Shown here in pieces: positions 51,244 to 60,336 of a stretch of DNA of 64,000 nt. The stretch is from Rhizobium sp. 18055. GTDB lineage: Bacteria; Pseudomonadota; Alphaproteobacteria; Rhizobiales; Rhizobiaceae. The notes under the pieces are model-generated. The model had not been told where the DNA came from and did no database searches. It saw only the letters and a program-made list of their open reading frames with translations. Position 1 is the stretch's first letter, and each line of letters opens with the position of its first letter. Where the stretch lies: the NCBI RefSeq assembly GCF_902706285.1, contig NZ_CACSKD010000004.1, forward strand, positions 186,001 through 250,000, written 5' to 3'. A program made the translations under genes and the position numbers.

Positions 51244-52349
51244 TGAGAGCTCCTATCCGCGCGCCTGTCCATCAACAGGTCAAGCAACGCCTTGGCGGAT
51301 CGATCCCACGAAAAAAGCGCCGCGCGATCCTTGCCCTTACGGGCGTATGTCGCAGCCATTTCCCGGTCCTCGACCAGCATTGTGATTTGTGAGGCCCAGT
51401 CCTTTGGGCTGTAGGGGTCTGCTAGGAGCGCCGCATCGCCGCAAACCTCTGGCAAAGCACCACAGGGCGCGATGATTGCCGGGCAGCCAAGGGCCATCGC
51501 CTCGAGCGGCATCAGGCCAAACCCCTCGGTCAATGAAGGACAGGCAAAGCACGTTGCGCTCTGAAGCAGGCCTTTCAACTCTTCGTCGCTGACCCTGCCG
51601 AGGAAGCGGACATTTGGCGGTATCTGCTCGCCAATGGCCGTGAAGTCAGCAGCTGTCGCACTCCCGAATAGCGCCAGCGTGTGTCCGCTCAGTTGCGGAT
51701 CGGCAAATGCCCGAAGCAGAACGGCGATATTCTTGTGCGGCAACGTGTTGGAAAGCGAGACCGTATAGGTGCCTGGCGCCAGGCCGAACTTCGAAACCGC
51801 ATCCTCATCCGTATCGGACTCGAGCACGTGATCGCAGCCATTCGGAATGCAGCTGATCTTCTGTCGATTGACGACATGGAGCGAAACCAGTTCGTTAAGC
51901 GAATATTGAGAAACGGTGACGATGCGGCGATGCAGACGGCCGATCACCGGATGTGCAAATTTGTACCAGATCCGAAACCCCAGACCATAGGATTTCGGTG
52001 CGGTGTAGACCTGTGCGTCGTGTAGCATGGTAATGGCATCGCGCTTCAGCAGCGGAGCGCCGTTGCACAGGCTCAGAAGCGTGCCATCCTTTGATGCCCT
52101 CAACAGATCCAGCTGTTCCCAGGCCTGTCCGCGCCGTGCTCCAACCTGCCGCGCGCCGATCACCTGCAGGTTGGGTATCGCCACTGCACCAGGCGGATGA
52201 AGAATTTCGATATTGAGATATGGTAGGCCCGCAGACTTGAGCTGTTCGAGCTGGCGGTCGAGCCCCTTGATCATTTCCAGCGCGACGCGTTGCACGCCTG
52301 TTAGCCGGGCGCTCAAGAACCTGCCGTTTATGTAAATCGGCCGCTCCAT
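51240..52349 (-). CDS. Glycosyltransferase family 4
   Basis: A 369-residue GT-B transferase: YINGRFLSARLTGVQRVALE at the N-terminus, LPHKNIAVLLRAFADPQLSG, VRFLGRVSDEELKGLLQSAT and CPSLTEGFGLMPLEAMALGC (E(x7)E). Closely similar in architecture to the transferase at 62228-63310, which begins with INGKFLLAALEGMPRVGREI. It is translationally coupled to the Wzz/kinase gene. ATG 52349 is preferred over ATG 52358, which overlaps the AGGA motif. Confidence 0.88.
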   Translation of the reverse strand: MERPIYINGRFLSARLTGVQRVALEMIKGLDRQLEQLKSAGLPYLNIEILHPPGAVAIPNLQVIGARQVGARRGQAWEQLDLLRASKDGTLLSLCNGAPLLKRDAITMLHDAQVYTAPKSYGLGFRIWYKFAHPVIGRLHRRIVTVSQYSLNELVSLHVVNRQKISCIPNGCDHVLESDTDEDAVSKFGLAPGTYTVSLSNTLPHKNIAVLLRAFADPQLSGHTLALFGSATAADFTAIGEQIPPNVRFLGRVSDEELKGLLQSATCFACPSLTEGFGLMPLEAMALGCPAIIAPCGALPEVCGDAALLADPYSPKDWASQITMLVEDREMAATYARKGKDRAALFSWDRSAKALLDLLMDRRADRSSQ

Positions 52350-52717
52350 GTTCACCATCCTAGGAACCGCCGCCGGAAAAGCGCCTCCAGTAAGCCAAAG
52401 ACAGGTTCATTGCATGTTGTGTTATACATCGCAGCAATCTTACTTCCTGACACGATACAAGGGAGCCTCTGCTGGAAGCTTCATAATTTAGTATTCTGCC
52501 ATAACTTTTGAAAAGGCAAGGCTATTCTATCGAGATAAGCATCATGTAAGACAAATGTCCAACTGTATTGTCAATGATGTAAAATATTCGAATCTTTACT
52601 GGTAAACCTGTGGACACTTTGCGTTTTTTCTATCAATTTATCCAGGAAGTTGCTGCCGCAGACACGCCCGCCGGGCTTAAGTCTGTCTGTATAGCGTTAA
52701 GGCAAAGGAGAATATGG
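52350..52717. other. AT-rich divergent promoter region
   Basis: 368 bp between the minus-strand export operon and the plus-strand glycosyltransferase. AT content is higher than in flanking genes. An in-frame extension of the downstream gene exists but shows no coding character. I see no clear dyad or consensus promoter. Confidence 0.4.
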
Positions 52718-53596
52718 ATGAAGATTGTTGTTGCATTCGCGACCTCGAACCGCCGCGACATCCTTACGAAAACCATCCTCGCAATGTCACGGCAAACGCG
52801 ACTTCCCGATCAGATCTTCGTCAGTTCGGCGAAGCCGGAGGATGTTGATGAGGATGCTGTCGCAGCCGGTATCGTGCCTGTCACTGTGATGTTCGGTCCC
52901 GCCGGCCTTGCAGCGCAGCGCAACACGGCGCTTGCCGCGGCAGGCGATGCAGATCTCGTGATCTTCTTCGATGACGACTTTATCGCAGCGAATGATTTTG
53001 TCGCCCGTACCGAGACGTTGTTTGAGCGGTTGCCAAGAGTGGTCGTCGCGACCGGCAGTGTCGTTGCCGACGGCATCCTCGGCCCGGGATACAATTTTTC
53101 CGAGGGAGAGGAACTTCTGGCGCGCACGCCAACTGCCCTCACCCACGAAGTGAGCGAAGTGCACAACGCCTATGGATGCAACATGGTGGTGCGGATGGCA
53201 CCGGTGCGCGAGCATGAATTGCGCTTCGACGAAAACCTGCCGCTCTACGGCTGGTGGGAGGATGTCGATTTTTCCCGCCAACTCGCCCGATTTGGTCAGG
53301 TCGTGCGTTCGTCGGCAATGAAGGGTGTGCATCTGGGGTTCAAGCGCTCCGGGCGCACGCCTGGGCGGCCGCTCGGCTATTCACAGGTTGCAAACAGGAT
53401 CTATCTGGTTCGCAAGGGAACGGTTTCGAAAAGCCATGCCTGGAAGGGGATTATCCGAAATCTGTTGGCCAATCTCTTTCACATTGCAAAGCCCGAGCCC
53501 TGGGTCGATCGGCGGGGGCGGCTTGCCGGTAACACGCTTGCGCTTGTTGACCTCATCAAAGGCGATCTCGCGCCGGAAAGAATGCTGCAGTTGTAG
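52718..53596 (+). CDS. Glycosyltransferase family 2
   Basis: A 292-residue GT-A transferase: KIVVAFATSNRRDILTKTIL, AMSRQTRLPDQIFVSSAKPE, GLAAQRNTALAAAGDADLVI, FFDDDFIAAND (DxD motif) and LPLYGWWEDVDFSRQLARFG (acceptor-side ED). Cytosolic with no membrane segment. ATG 52718 follows AAAGGAG with 9-10 nt spacing. It stands alone on the plus strand, opposite the export operon. Confidence 0.86.
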   Translation: MKIVVAFATSNRRDILTKTILAMSRQTRLPDQIFVSSAKPEDVDEDAVAAGIVPVTVMFGPAGLAAQRNTALAAAGDADLVIFFDDDFIAANDFVARTETLFERLPRVVVATGSVVADGILGPGYNFSEGEELLARTPTALTHEVSEVHNAYGCNMVVRMAPVREHELRFDENLPLYGWWEDVDFSRQLARFGQVVRSSAMKGVHLGFKRSGRTPGRPLGYSQVANRIYLVRKGTVSKSHAWKGIIRNLLANLFHIAKPEPWVDRRGRLAGNTLALVDLIKGDLAPERMLQL

Positions 53597-53820
53597 CGCC
53601 AAACTGCCGCTCCGGCGCCGCTCTATGATGCCGTGAAAGCAATCATCCTTCGCCTCGAACCGGACAGGCATGCGCTGCGGGTTTGGGAGTCCATTCTGCC
53701 GTGTTTGTGTTGCGCAAGCAGATTGAATTGCGTCGCGGTCCCGGAACTCATTCCCGCTTTGAAAATTGGCAGCTAGCGATCTGCCGATGCTGCGGCGGAT
53801 GAACGACGACCACGCGCTGT

Positions 53821-54891
53821 CTACACGCCGTAATGGAAAGTCAGCACGGATGTGGGAAATGCGGACACGTTCCACTGCTGTCGTGATCGAACCAGGCCGT
53901 CCCATGCCGGCGTTCCACGTTGCTGGTGATCATCTGGCCCCATCACGAAGTGACCACGGCCGTTGCTCTCGGTATAGCTGCGGCTGATCATCTCATGGAG
54001 CAAATAGGATGCCGCGTAGGGATGTTCCGGCTCTGCGGCTGCTTCCATATAAAAGTAGTTGCGACCGAAATTGATCCCAAGATATCGCGCAAGTGTGTGC
54101 GGGCCATGTGTCAGACCGACCAGAACATTATAGCGAAATGTCGCAAGCGTGCGGATCGTCGATCGAACAAGCAATGCTGCCAGTGAGCTTCTCACGCCCT
54201 TTCGGGCAAACAGACGATGGCGCAGAATCTGCAGCGGAAGAAGGCCTCTAAATACCGCGCGGCCTGTCTGCTCACGAAAGCCAAGCTTGTCATAGGCTTT
54301 CTCCGCCTTCTTGACGTTGCGGCGGGCATTCGTACTCACCGATTTATAATAGGTTTCAAAGTCGTCCCATCGGCTAAAGTCGATCGCCTGCACATCGACC
54401 AGGCGGCTACGAAGTTCAACGATGCCGGCAAGGCTCGCCGCTGCCTGTGCCCTGCAAGGAGCAATCGTCCACTCGGAGCCATACTGATAGAGGCCTGGCC
54501 CCAGGTGATCCAGCACCGCACGCATGCAGTCCGACCAGCATTCCTCGAATTCCGGCAAGAGCTGGATCGTATCGGAAAAAACAATCCGTTTGCGCCCGAT
54601 ACCAACAGCGCACTGACCGATTTTCACCTGACCTGGGCCAACCTGCAAAAACAGCTCAAGACGTTCGACCTTCGAGAAAACGTCATGCTCAAACTGCCAC
54701 AGGTGAGTCCCCGCATATGAACACCTGAATGAGGCGTCGCACACTTTGGCGAAGTCATCCCAGCTCTCAGCCGACATAGTAGATTTACAAACGTTGACAA
54801 TACGACGTTTGTTCACCTCCGCTGCGCCGTCGTCCGCTGTTTCAGGCACCTCATACTCAAACACAAACAAGCCCCCGTGTTGGTCAAGCAA
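53821..54891 (-). CDS. GNAT/FemAB-like acyltransferase-fold protein
   Basis: A protein of up to 356 residues. The segment TNARRNVKKAEKAYDKLGFR and a later ASYLLHEMISRSYTESNGRG, HFVMGPDDHQQ fit the double-GNAT (BioF2/CelD or FemAB-like) proteins often found in EPS loci. They are thought to acylate sugars or peptides, but this is unproven. The start is uncertain: TTG 54891 without a good ribosome site is the longest; ATG 54777 or GTG 54816 would remove a poorly conserved N-terminus. The gap 53597-53820 holds nothing recognisable. Confidence 0.7.
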   Translation of the reverse strand: MLDQHGGLFVFEYEVPETADDGAAEVNKRRIVNVCKSTMSAESWDDFAKVCDASFRCSYAGTHLWQFEHDVFSKVERLELFLQVGPGQVKIGQCAVGIGRKRIVFSDTIQLLPEFEECWSDCMRAVLDHLGPGLYQYGSEWTIAPCRAQAAASLAGIVELRSRLVDVQAIDFSRWDDFETYYKSVSTNARRNVKKAEKAYDKLGFREQTGRAVFRGLLPLQILRHRLFARKGVRSSLAALLVRSTIRTLATFRYNVLVGLTHGPHTLARYLGINFGRNYFYMEAAAEPEHPYAASYLLHEMISRSYTESNGRGHFVMGPDDHQQRGTPAWDGLVRSRQQWNVSAFPTSVLTFHYGV

Positions 54892-55045
54892 TTCACATCG
54901 TGATCACACATTAAAAATGCAATTTCTCGTCCATTAATGGAATTATAAACCATATCAGGAGTAGAAAGTAAATATTTCAAAGCAACATTTGAACGTATCT
55001 CGAGTTTCACATTGATGTGATCTGTTTTCCACTAAGGAACAAAAG

Positions 55046-55073
55046 AAATAAGGAGCCGTCTGGCCCCTTATTT
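55046..55073 (-). terminator. Intrinsic terminator after the EPS epimerase
   Basis: AAATAAGG-A-GCC-GTCT-GGC-C-CCTTATTT: a stem of 8+3 pairs with one mismatch, followed on the minus strand by CTTTTGTT. It lies 29 bp beyond the stop of the epimerase (55102). Confidence 0.65.
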
Positions 55074-55101
55074 GTAGAGTAAACCAAAGAATTAATATTC
55101 A

Positions 55102-56058
55102 CTAAACAAAAGTCCCGCCTGTTTCCTTTTCCCATCGCGCCAATATCGGGTCCAGGGACGCTGGAAAGGTGAAGCTGTTGCCTTCAAGCCATTGCGGGTA
55201 GATGTTGGTCGAGCGAATGAGTTTCGTCACACGATCAGGGTGGATGCCTATATTGGCGACCCCTGCCGGTTTGAGCATTGCCGCCACGACTTTGACGACA
55301 CCACCTGGAAGAAGAAACTCCTTCGTCTGCGGAAAGTAGTTCTTGATCAATGTTTTGACGATATCTTCGAGCGTAAACCGGTTGGGATAGGCAGCATTGA
55401 AGAGGACGAAGCCCTCCGGCCTGTGACACGCAAATTCGAGCGCATCAAGCAAATCCTCAACATAGATGCAGGCTTTGACCGTATCCTTGCGCCCCGGGTA
55501 AATGAAAATGCCTTTCCGCAACAGTTTTGCGAGGCGCGTAAAATTACCACCTTCGCCCGGGCCGAAGACAACAGCAGGACGCACGATCGTCAACTTCCGG
55601 CCTTGCTTCCGTCTCAACCAGTCGCCGTGCACATGCTCCGAAAGCAGCTTCGAGTAGCCATAGGCGGACGTCGGCGCAGGAATACTGTCTTCCGTCTTTA
55701 TTTCCTCGCTCGGACCGTAGATCGATATCGAGCTGGTAAAGACGATTTCATCGACACCGCTACGCTCGGCAAGCTTCGTAACCTCAAGGGCGCCATTGAC
55801 GTTGGTGTCGTAATACTCATGGTTGGGATGGCCGGGGGTCGTGTGCACCGCAGCCAAATTGTAGAAACGTGTAATTCGGCTATCCAGAACGAGGCCGGAT
55901 AGATTCCGCACATCAGCGATACGATAATCGACAGCGTCCTGGCGCTCACGCGGCGGCTTCATATCAACAGATATGACATGATCGCCCTGCGCGATGAGCT
56001 TTCGCGTCAGGTGTGTCCCGATAAATCCAGATCCGCCGAAGACGACGTGTGTACGCAT
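55102..56058 (-). CDS. NAD-dependent nucleotide-sugar epimerase/dehydratase
   Basis: A 318-residue extended SDR: Rossmann motif VVFGGSGFIGTHLTRKLIAQ (GxxGxxG), VDEIVFTSSISIYGPSEEIK, and catalytic YGYSK (YxxxK). The C-terminal half reads like UDP-sugar epimerases and 3-beta-hydroxysteroid-type dehydrogenases (VKACIYVEDLLDALEFACHR). Substrate unknown. ATG 56058 follows GGGGT; a longer in-frame start (56097) is less likely. A good terminator follows. Confidence 0.87.
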   Translation of the reverse strand: MRTHVVFGGSGFIGTHLTRKLIAQGDHVISVDMKPPRERQDAVDYRIADVRNLSGLVLDSRITRFYNLAAVHTTPGHPNHEYYDTNVNGALEVTKLAERSGVDEIVFTSSISIYGPSEEIKTEDSIPAPTSAYGYSKLLSEHVHGDWLRRKQGRKLTIVRPAVVFGPGEGGNFTRLAKLLRKGIFIYPGRKDTVKACIYVEDLLDALEFACHRPEGFVLFNAAYPNRFTLEDIVKTLIKNYFPQTKEFLLPGGVVKVVAAMLKPAGVANIGIHPDRVTKLIRSTNIYPQWLEGNSFTFPASLDPILARWEKETGGTFV

Positions 56059-56408
56059 GACAAACCCCAGATCTCTATAGGTGTTACGGTCCCCCACGAG
56101 TAAGTGTGGGAAAAAATGCCGTTGATACTACGTGTCCAGAAGACATACGTGGTAAAAAACAAGTTAATACGTAGTTTAGAGAAATGAAAGCATATTCTAA
56201 ATATTTTATATGCAGGAAAATCAGATTGATAGTATTTTTTGGAGATAAAGACGAATGCTGACAAAGCAACGGCCAAATATTTCTTGGTAAGAAAACTTGG
56301 GTCGGCTGAAAATAAGTTGGCTTTTATGCTTGAAATTGACGCGGCTTTACGGGCGGGGAGTCCGATTCCAGCGGCTGTCGGCCGCGGCGACGCGCTATTG
56401 GATTTCGG
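56059..56408. other. AT-rich intergenic stretch
   Basis: 350 bp between the epimerase start and a 60-codon frame. Strongly AT-rich (about 56120-56340) with no convincing gene; probably the epimerase promoter and upstream region. Confidence 0.4.
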
Positions 56409-56591
56409 TCAGATATCGTCTTCGAGGTTCGGATAGACTTCCGGTCTGAACAGATCGACGCTTGCTTTGACAAGGCGGATCGGAAGGACAACGCATGCGG
56501 CAAGGGAGATGAGCGCACCACGGCGATTTGCGCCGGGAACAATTTTGCGCATATGCCCCTGTTTGCCGACGTCCATCTCTGGATCTTGCAT
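56409..56591 (-). CDS. Possible 60-residue membrane protein
   Basis: Short frame with normal codon bias for this genome, AAGGA 9 nt before the ATG, and one hydrophobic segment (ALISLAACVVLPIRLVKAS). The N-terminus is hydrophilic and the tail acidic (RPEVYPNLEDDI). No family recognised. It may be a small inner-membrane component of the EPS locus. Confidence 0.45.
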   Translation of the reverse strand: MQDPEMDVGKQGHMRKIVPGANRRGALISLAACVVLPIRLVKASVDLFRPEVYPNLEDDI

Positions 56592-57065
56592 CGCTTAATC
56601 CTTGCTGTCTGCCAAGTCAACCATAGGTTCGCACGCTGCGATGCAGCAATGGCCAATGCATTCTACGGTTAAGGAACCTTGAAAGGGAAAAAGCGACGCA
56701 AAAAGCGTCTGGACGCTGTCACGTTCAGCATATCCGCCGTTGTCATTGACGCGTCTTGAAAGCCGTGCGTCTGTAGGAAAATGTTACTATAATTACTGTT
56801 GACTTAAATATTCTGGTATGCACTATTATTAAGTATTAGAGGGGTTGATGTCGATATTGTCTTGGTAAAACCAAGAAAAGCGCAGCCTTATCCTTTAGAT
56901 AAACATCAGAGCGGTTTCGGGAGTAGTTGCGTCATGACTGCTGTTGTTTCTCACCTGCTTGGCGCGCAGCGCTGCGAGGTTAGCTTCGCCTCCCGCCGGC
57001 TCCGATCGCGCCCCATGCGCACACCCTTCGCATCTCTTGTTTCAATCTGATCCAGCCGGAGCGTG
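56592..57065. other. Promoter region of the CDP-sugar operon
   Basis: 474 bp without a credible gene. It contains TTGACT (56799-56804) and TATTAT (56824-56829) with a 19-bp spacer, a weak promoter candidate, and the dyad at 56861-56875. An open frame at 56862-57050 has no coding character. Confidence 0.4.
56861..56875. promoter_or_regulatory. Palindrome upstream of the CDP-sugar operon
   Basis: CTTGGT-AAA-ACCAAG, perfect 6-bp arms, 32 bp beyond the tentative TATTAT element and 190 bp before the first ATG. An operator or a 5'-leader hairpin. Confidence 0.4.
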
Positions 57066-58139
57066 ATGACCATGAAAGTTTTGATTGTAGGCAATATGGG
57101 ATATGTCGGCCCGGTCCTGTCACGATATCTACGGGCAGCGCGGCCGGACGCGACAATTCACGGTTTCGACAATGCTTATTTCGCTCATTGCCTGACAGGT
57201 GTGAAGGTATTGCCGGAGCGTAGCCTTGATGAGCAATTCTACGGCGACGTCCGAACGATCAGCAAGGACATGCTACGAGGCTACGATGCTGTGATCCAGT
57301 TGGCGGCCATCTCGAACGATCCGATGGGCAACCAGTTCGAGGCGGTGACCATGGATGTCAACCAGAACTCGGCTCTTACCGTTGCCGGCTATGCAGCCGA
57401 GGTCGGCGTGAAGCACTTCGTCTTCGCTTCCTCTTGCAGCGTCTACGGCATCGCTCAGGGAGGGCCGCGCAAGGAAAGCGATGCGCTCAATCCGATAACC
57501 GCCTATGCGAAGTCGAAGATCGGGACGGAACAGGGTCTGCAGGCACTCGACACCGAAATGGTCGTGACTTGCCTTCGATTTGCGACCGCCTGCGGGATGT
57601 CCGACAGGCTTCGCCTGGATCTCGTCTTGAATGACTATGTTGCCTGCGCCTTGACGACCGGAGAGATCACCGTCTTGTCGGACGGCACACCATGGCGCCC
57701 GCTTATCGACGTCGCCGATATGGCACGCGCGATGGACTGGGCGATCGACCGCAAGCCTGAAAATGGCGGGCGCTACCTGTCCGTAAACGCCGGTTCGAAC
57801 AGCAGCAACTACCAGGTCAAGGATCTGGCGGAAGCAGTCGCGGCTGCGGTTCCCGGGACCCGAATTTCGATCAATTATGCAGCGCCGGTCGATAGCCGCT
57901 CCTATCAGGCGGACTTCACCCTTTACGAAAAGCTGGCACCCACGCATCAGCCGTTGGTCGATCTGAACCAATCCGTCCAAAACCTGATCGCCGGCCTCAA
58001 GCGGATGGATTTCAAGGATCAGGACTTCCGCAAATCCAATCTCATCCGGCTGGTCGTCTTGCAGGATCACATCAGCAGCGAGCGCCTGTCGCGCGATCTG
58101 GAATGGCAGCACGTTGAAACGTCAAAAGCAGCGCAATAG
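57066..58139 (+). CDS. NAD-dependent epimerase/dehydratase, first gene of the CDP-sugar operon
   Basis: A 357-residue extended SDR: MKVLIVGNMGYVGPVLSRYL (GxxGxxG), FVFASSCSVYGIAQGGPRKE, catalytic YAKSK (YxxxK), and WRPLIDVADMARAMDWAI. It belongs to the nucleotide-sugar epimerase/dehydratase family; with the cytidylyltransferase next door it may act on a CDP-sugar. The start is ATG 57066 or 57072 behind GGAG. The next gene lies 20 bp downstream. Confidence 0.87.
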   Translation: MTMKVLIVGNMGYVGPVLSRYLRAARPDATIHGFDNAYFAHCLTGVKVLPERSLDEQFYGDVRTISKDMLRGYDAVIQLAAISNDPMGNQFEAVTMDVNQNSALTVAGYAAEVGVKHFVFASSCSVYGIAQGGPRKESDALNPITAYAKSKIGTEQGLQALDTEMVVTCLRFATACGMSDRLRLDLVLNDYVACALTTGEITVLSDGTPWRPLIDVADMARAMDWAIDRKPENGGRYLSVNAGSNSSNYQVKDLAEAVAAAVPGTRISINYAAPVDSRSYQADFTLYEKLAPTHQPLVDLNQSVQNLIAGLKRMDFKDQDFRKSNLIRLVVLQDHISSERLSRDLEWQHVETSKAAQ

Positions 58140-58159
58140 CGGCCGCAAAAGGTTGAGTT

Positions 58160-58939
58160 ATGACGAAAGTTGCATTGCTGGCGGGCGGCTTCGGAACGCG
58201 ATTGAGTGAAGAAACCTCAATTCGCCCAAAGCCGATGGCCGAGATTGGTGGCAGGCCTATCCTCTGGCATATCATGAAGATCTATAGCCACTATGGCTTC
58301 AATGACTTCGTGGTGTTGGGAGGCTATAAGGTCGATTACATCCGCGAATATTTCTTGAAGTATTTCTCAAGCATTACCGACTTTACAATCGACCTCTCGA
58401 CGGGCAACGTCGAATGGCTCGAGGCGAAATCAGAGAGCTGGAAGGTGACCGTTCTCGATACGGGCGTCGATACCTTGACAGCTGGACGCATCAAACGGGC
58501 GCGCAAATACCTGTCCGACGGTACGTTCATGCTCACCTATGGAGACGGGGTCTCGAACGTCGATATCCAGTCCCTCATGCAATTTCATCGCGATCAAGGC
58601 AAGTGGTGCACACTGACCGCGGTAACGCAGCCTGGCCGTTTTGGTGCATTGAGGCTTTCCGAACAAGGAACACATGTCGAGGCATTCCGTGAAAAGGGCG
58701 CCACGGATGGCGGCATGATCAATGGCGGCTTTTTCGTCTGTGAGCCCAACGTCTTTGACGTCATCGATGGCGATCATCAGATGTGGGAAGATGAGCCGAT
58801 GGGGCGCATGGTCGAGGTAGGTCAGGTCGCGAGCTTTCGCCATCCGGGCTACTGGGAAAGCATGGATACGCTCAGGGATAAGATGGCGCTCGAGAAGAAG
58901 TGGCAAACCGGCGCGCCATGGAAGGTCTGGCGCGACTGA
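58160..58939 (+). CDS. rfbF: Glucose-1-phosphate cytidylyltransferase RfbF
   Basis: A 259-residue nucleotidyltransferase with the RfbF/DdhA signature: ALLAGGFGTRLSEETSIRPK, PMAEIGGRPILWHIMKIYSH, MLTYGDGVSNVDIQSL, GMINGGFFVCEP and SFRHPGYWESMDTLRDK. It makes CDP-glucose from CTP and glucose 1-phosphate, normally the first step to 3,6-dideoxyhexoses and related sugars. No CDP-glucose 4,6-dehydratase (RfbG) is recognised nearby. AAAGG lies 7 nt before the ATG. Confidence 0.92.
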   Translation: MTKVALLAGGFGTRLSEETSIRPKPMAEIGGRPILWHIMKIYSHYGFNDFVVLGGYKVDYIREYFLKYFSSITDFTIDLSTGNVEWLEAKSESWKVTVLDTGVDTLTAGRIKRARKYLSDGTFMLTYGDGVSNVDIQSLMQFHRDQGKWCTLTAVTQPGRFGALRLSEQGTHVEAFREKGATDGGMINGGFFVCEPNVFDVIDGDHQMWEDEPMGRMVEVGQVASFRHPGYWESMDTLRDKMALEKKWQTGAPWKVWRD

Positions 58940-58977
58940 ACGCAGCGCGACTTCGGCCATAAGGAGAGGGTAGAAGC

Positions 58978-60324
58978 ATGATTATCGTCGACAATGCCTT
59001 GAAAAGACGTGAGGCAGAAAACCGTCCGGTTCTGGTGGGCATGATTGGTGCTGGCGTCCAGGGCAAGGCGATCACCCGAACGATCGAGAATTCGACGCCC
59101 GGCATGCGCATGGCGGCGATTTCGAACCGCACGATCGAAAATGCGATCGCTGCCTTTTCCGAGATCGGCCTGAGCCCGGTCAGGTGCGAGACCCAGGCAG
59201 ACGTCGATGCGGCAATTGCCTCTTCGACGCCGGTGGTGACGACCAACCCATCGCTGCTTGCCAACGCCAAGGAGCTCGACGCCATCATCGAGGCGACGGG
59301 GTCGATGGAATTTGCGGCATGCGCGGTGCTTGAAGCGATCGAATGCGGCAAGCATGTGGTGCAGGTCAATGCCGAGCTCGATGGCACGGTTGGCCCGATC
59401 CTGAAAGTGAAAGCGGACCAGAAGGGCGTGGTCTATACGGCCGGAGACGGCGACCAGCCTGGCGCGCAGATGAACCTCGTGCGTTTCGTAGAAGGAATCG
59501 GCTTGAAGGCGGTTCTCTGCGGCAACATGAAAGGTCTCTACGACCCATACCGCAATCCGACAACGCAGGCATCCTTCGCTGCAAAATGGGGTCTGCAACC
59601 GGCAATGGTCGCGTCGTTTGCGGATGGTACCAAGATCTCGTTCGAACAAGCGGTCATCGCCAATGGCACCGGCATGAAGGTGGCAAAGCGCGGCATGATC
59701 GGCCCGGATTTTTCCGGAGGCGATCCCTACAAGCCATTGGTGCCGCTTGAAGAGACGATCTCGGGTTTCAGCGAATATCTCGACAAGATCGGTGATGGGC
59801 CTGGTTATGTCGATTACGTGATGGGCGCCAGGCCGGGCCCCGGCATCTTCGTTATGGCAAAGCAGGTCGATGGTGACGAGCGCCAGGCGCACTTCCTGAA
59901 TTACTACAAGATGGGGGCAGGGCCCTATTACTGCTTCTATACGCCCTATCATCTCTGCCACTTCGAGGTGCCGGGGTCGGTTGCGCGCGCCGTTCTCTTT
60001 GAGGATGCGACACTTACGCCAAAAGCGGGACCGAGTGTCGGCGTCATTGCGCTTGCAAAGAAAGACCTGCAGCCCGGTGACTCGATCGATGAACTGGGAG
60101 GCTATGAAGTTTATGGCATGCTTGAGAACATCGAGACGATCCGGGCCGAAAATCTGATCCCCATCGGTTTGGCGATTGGTGGCAAGGTGAATAAGCCGAT
60201 CGCCAAGGATCAACCAATCACCTTCGCCGATGTTGACAGGCCGAAGGGCCGGATGATCGATGCGCTCTACGACGAGCAGGAGATGCTATTTGCGCCGCAT
60301 GATGCAGCGCAAGCTGCCGAGTAG
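58978..60324 (+). CDS. NAD(P)-dependent oxidoreductase with C-terminal SAF domain
   Basis: A 448-residue protein: Rossmann motif LVGMIGAGVQGKAITRTIEN (GAGVQG about 24-29) of the homoserine-dehydrogenase-like type, central VVQVNAELDGTVGPILKVKA and YTAGDGDQPGAQMNLVRFVE, then a SAF (antifreeze/FlgA-like) domain near 345-420 (VIALAKKDLQPGDSIDELGG, IPIGLAIGGKVNKPIAKDQP). Homologues are often misnamed FlgA for this tail. In this operon it probably oxidises or reduces a sugar nucleotide intermediate; substrate unknown. Confidence 0.8.
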   Translation: MIIVDNALKRREAENRPVLVGMIGAGVQGKAITRTIENSTPGMRMAAISNRTIENAIAAFSEIGLSPVRCETQADVDAAIASSTPVVTTNPSLLANAKELDAIIEATGSMEFAACAVLEAIECGKHVVQVNAELDGTVGPILKVKADQKGVVYTAGDGDQPGAQMNLVRFVEGIGLKAVLCGNMKGLYDPYRNPTTQASFAAKWGLQPAMVASFADGTKISFEQAVIANGTGMKVAKRGMIGPDFSGGDPYKPLVPLEETISGFSEYLDKIGDGPGYVDYVMGARPGPGIFVMAKQVDGDERQAHFLNYYKMGAGPYYCFYTPYHLCHFEVPGSVARAVLFEDATLTPKAGPSVGVIALAKKDLQPGDSIDELGGYEVYGMLENIETIRAENLIPIGLAIGGKVNKPIAKDQPITFADVDRPKGRMIDALYDEQEMLFAPHDAAQAAE

Positions 60325-60336
60325 CGGTCGATAGCG

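Noticed and set aside
56862..57050. 62-codon plus-strand frame before the CDP-sugar operon
   Set aside because: Arg/Ser-rich composition and no ribosome site; overlaps the 56861-56875 palindrome and looks like leader DNA.
58849..60213. 454-codon minus-strand frame opposite the SAF oxidoreductase
   Set aside because: Shadow of a conserved gene in a plus-strand operon.
58978..60324. Annotation of the SAF-domain protein as a flagellar FlgA protein
   Set aside because: Only the C-terminal SAF domain resembles FlgA; the N-terminal Rossmann fold and nucleotide-sugar operon point to an oxidoreductase.
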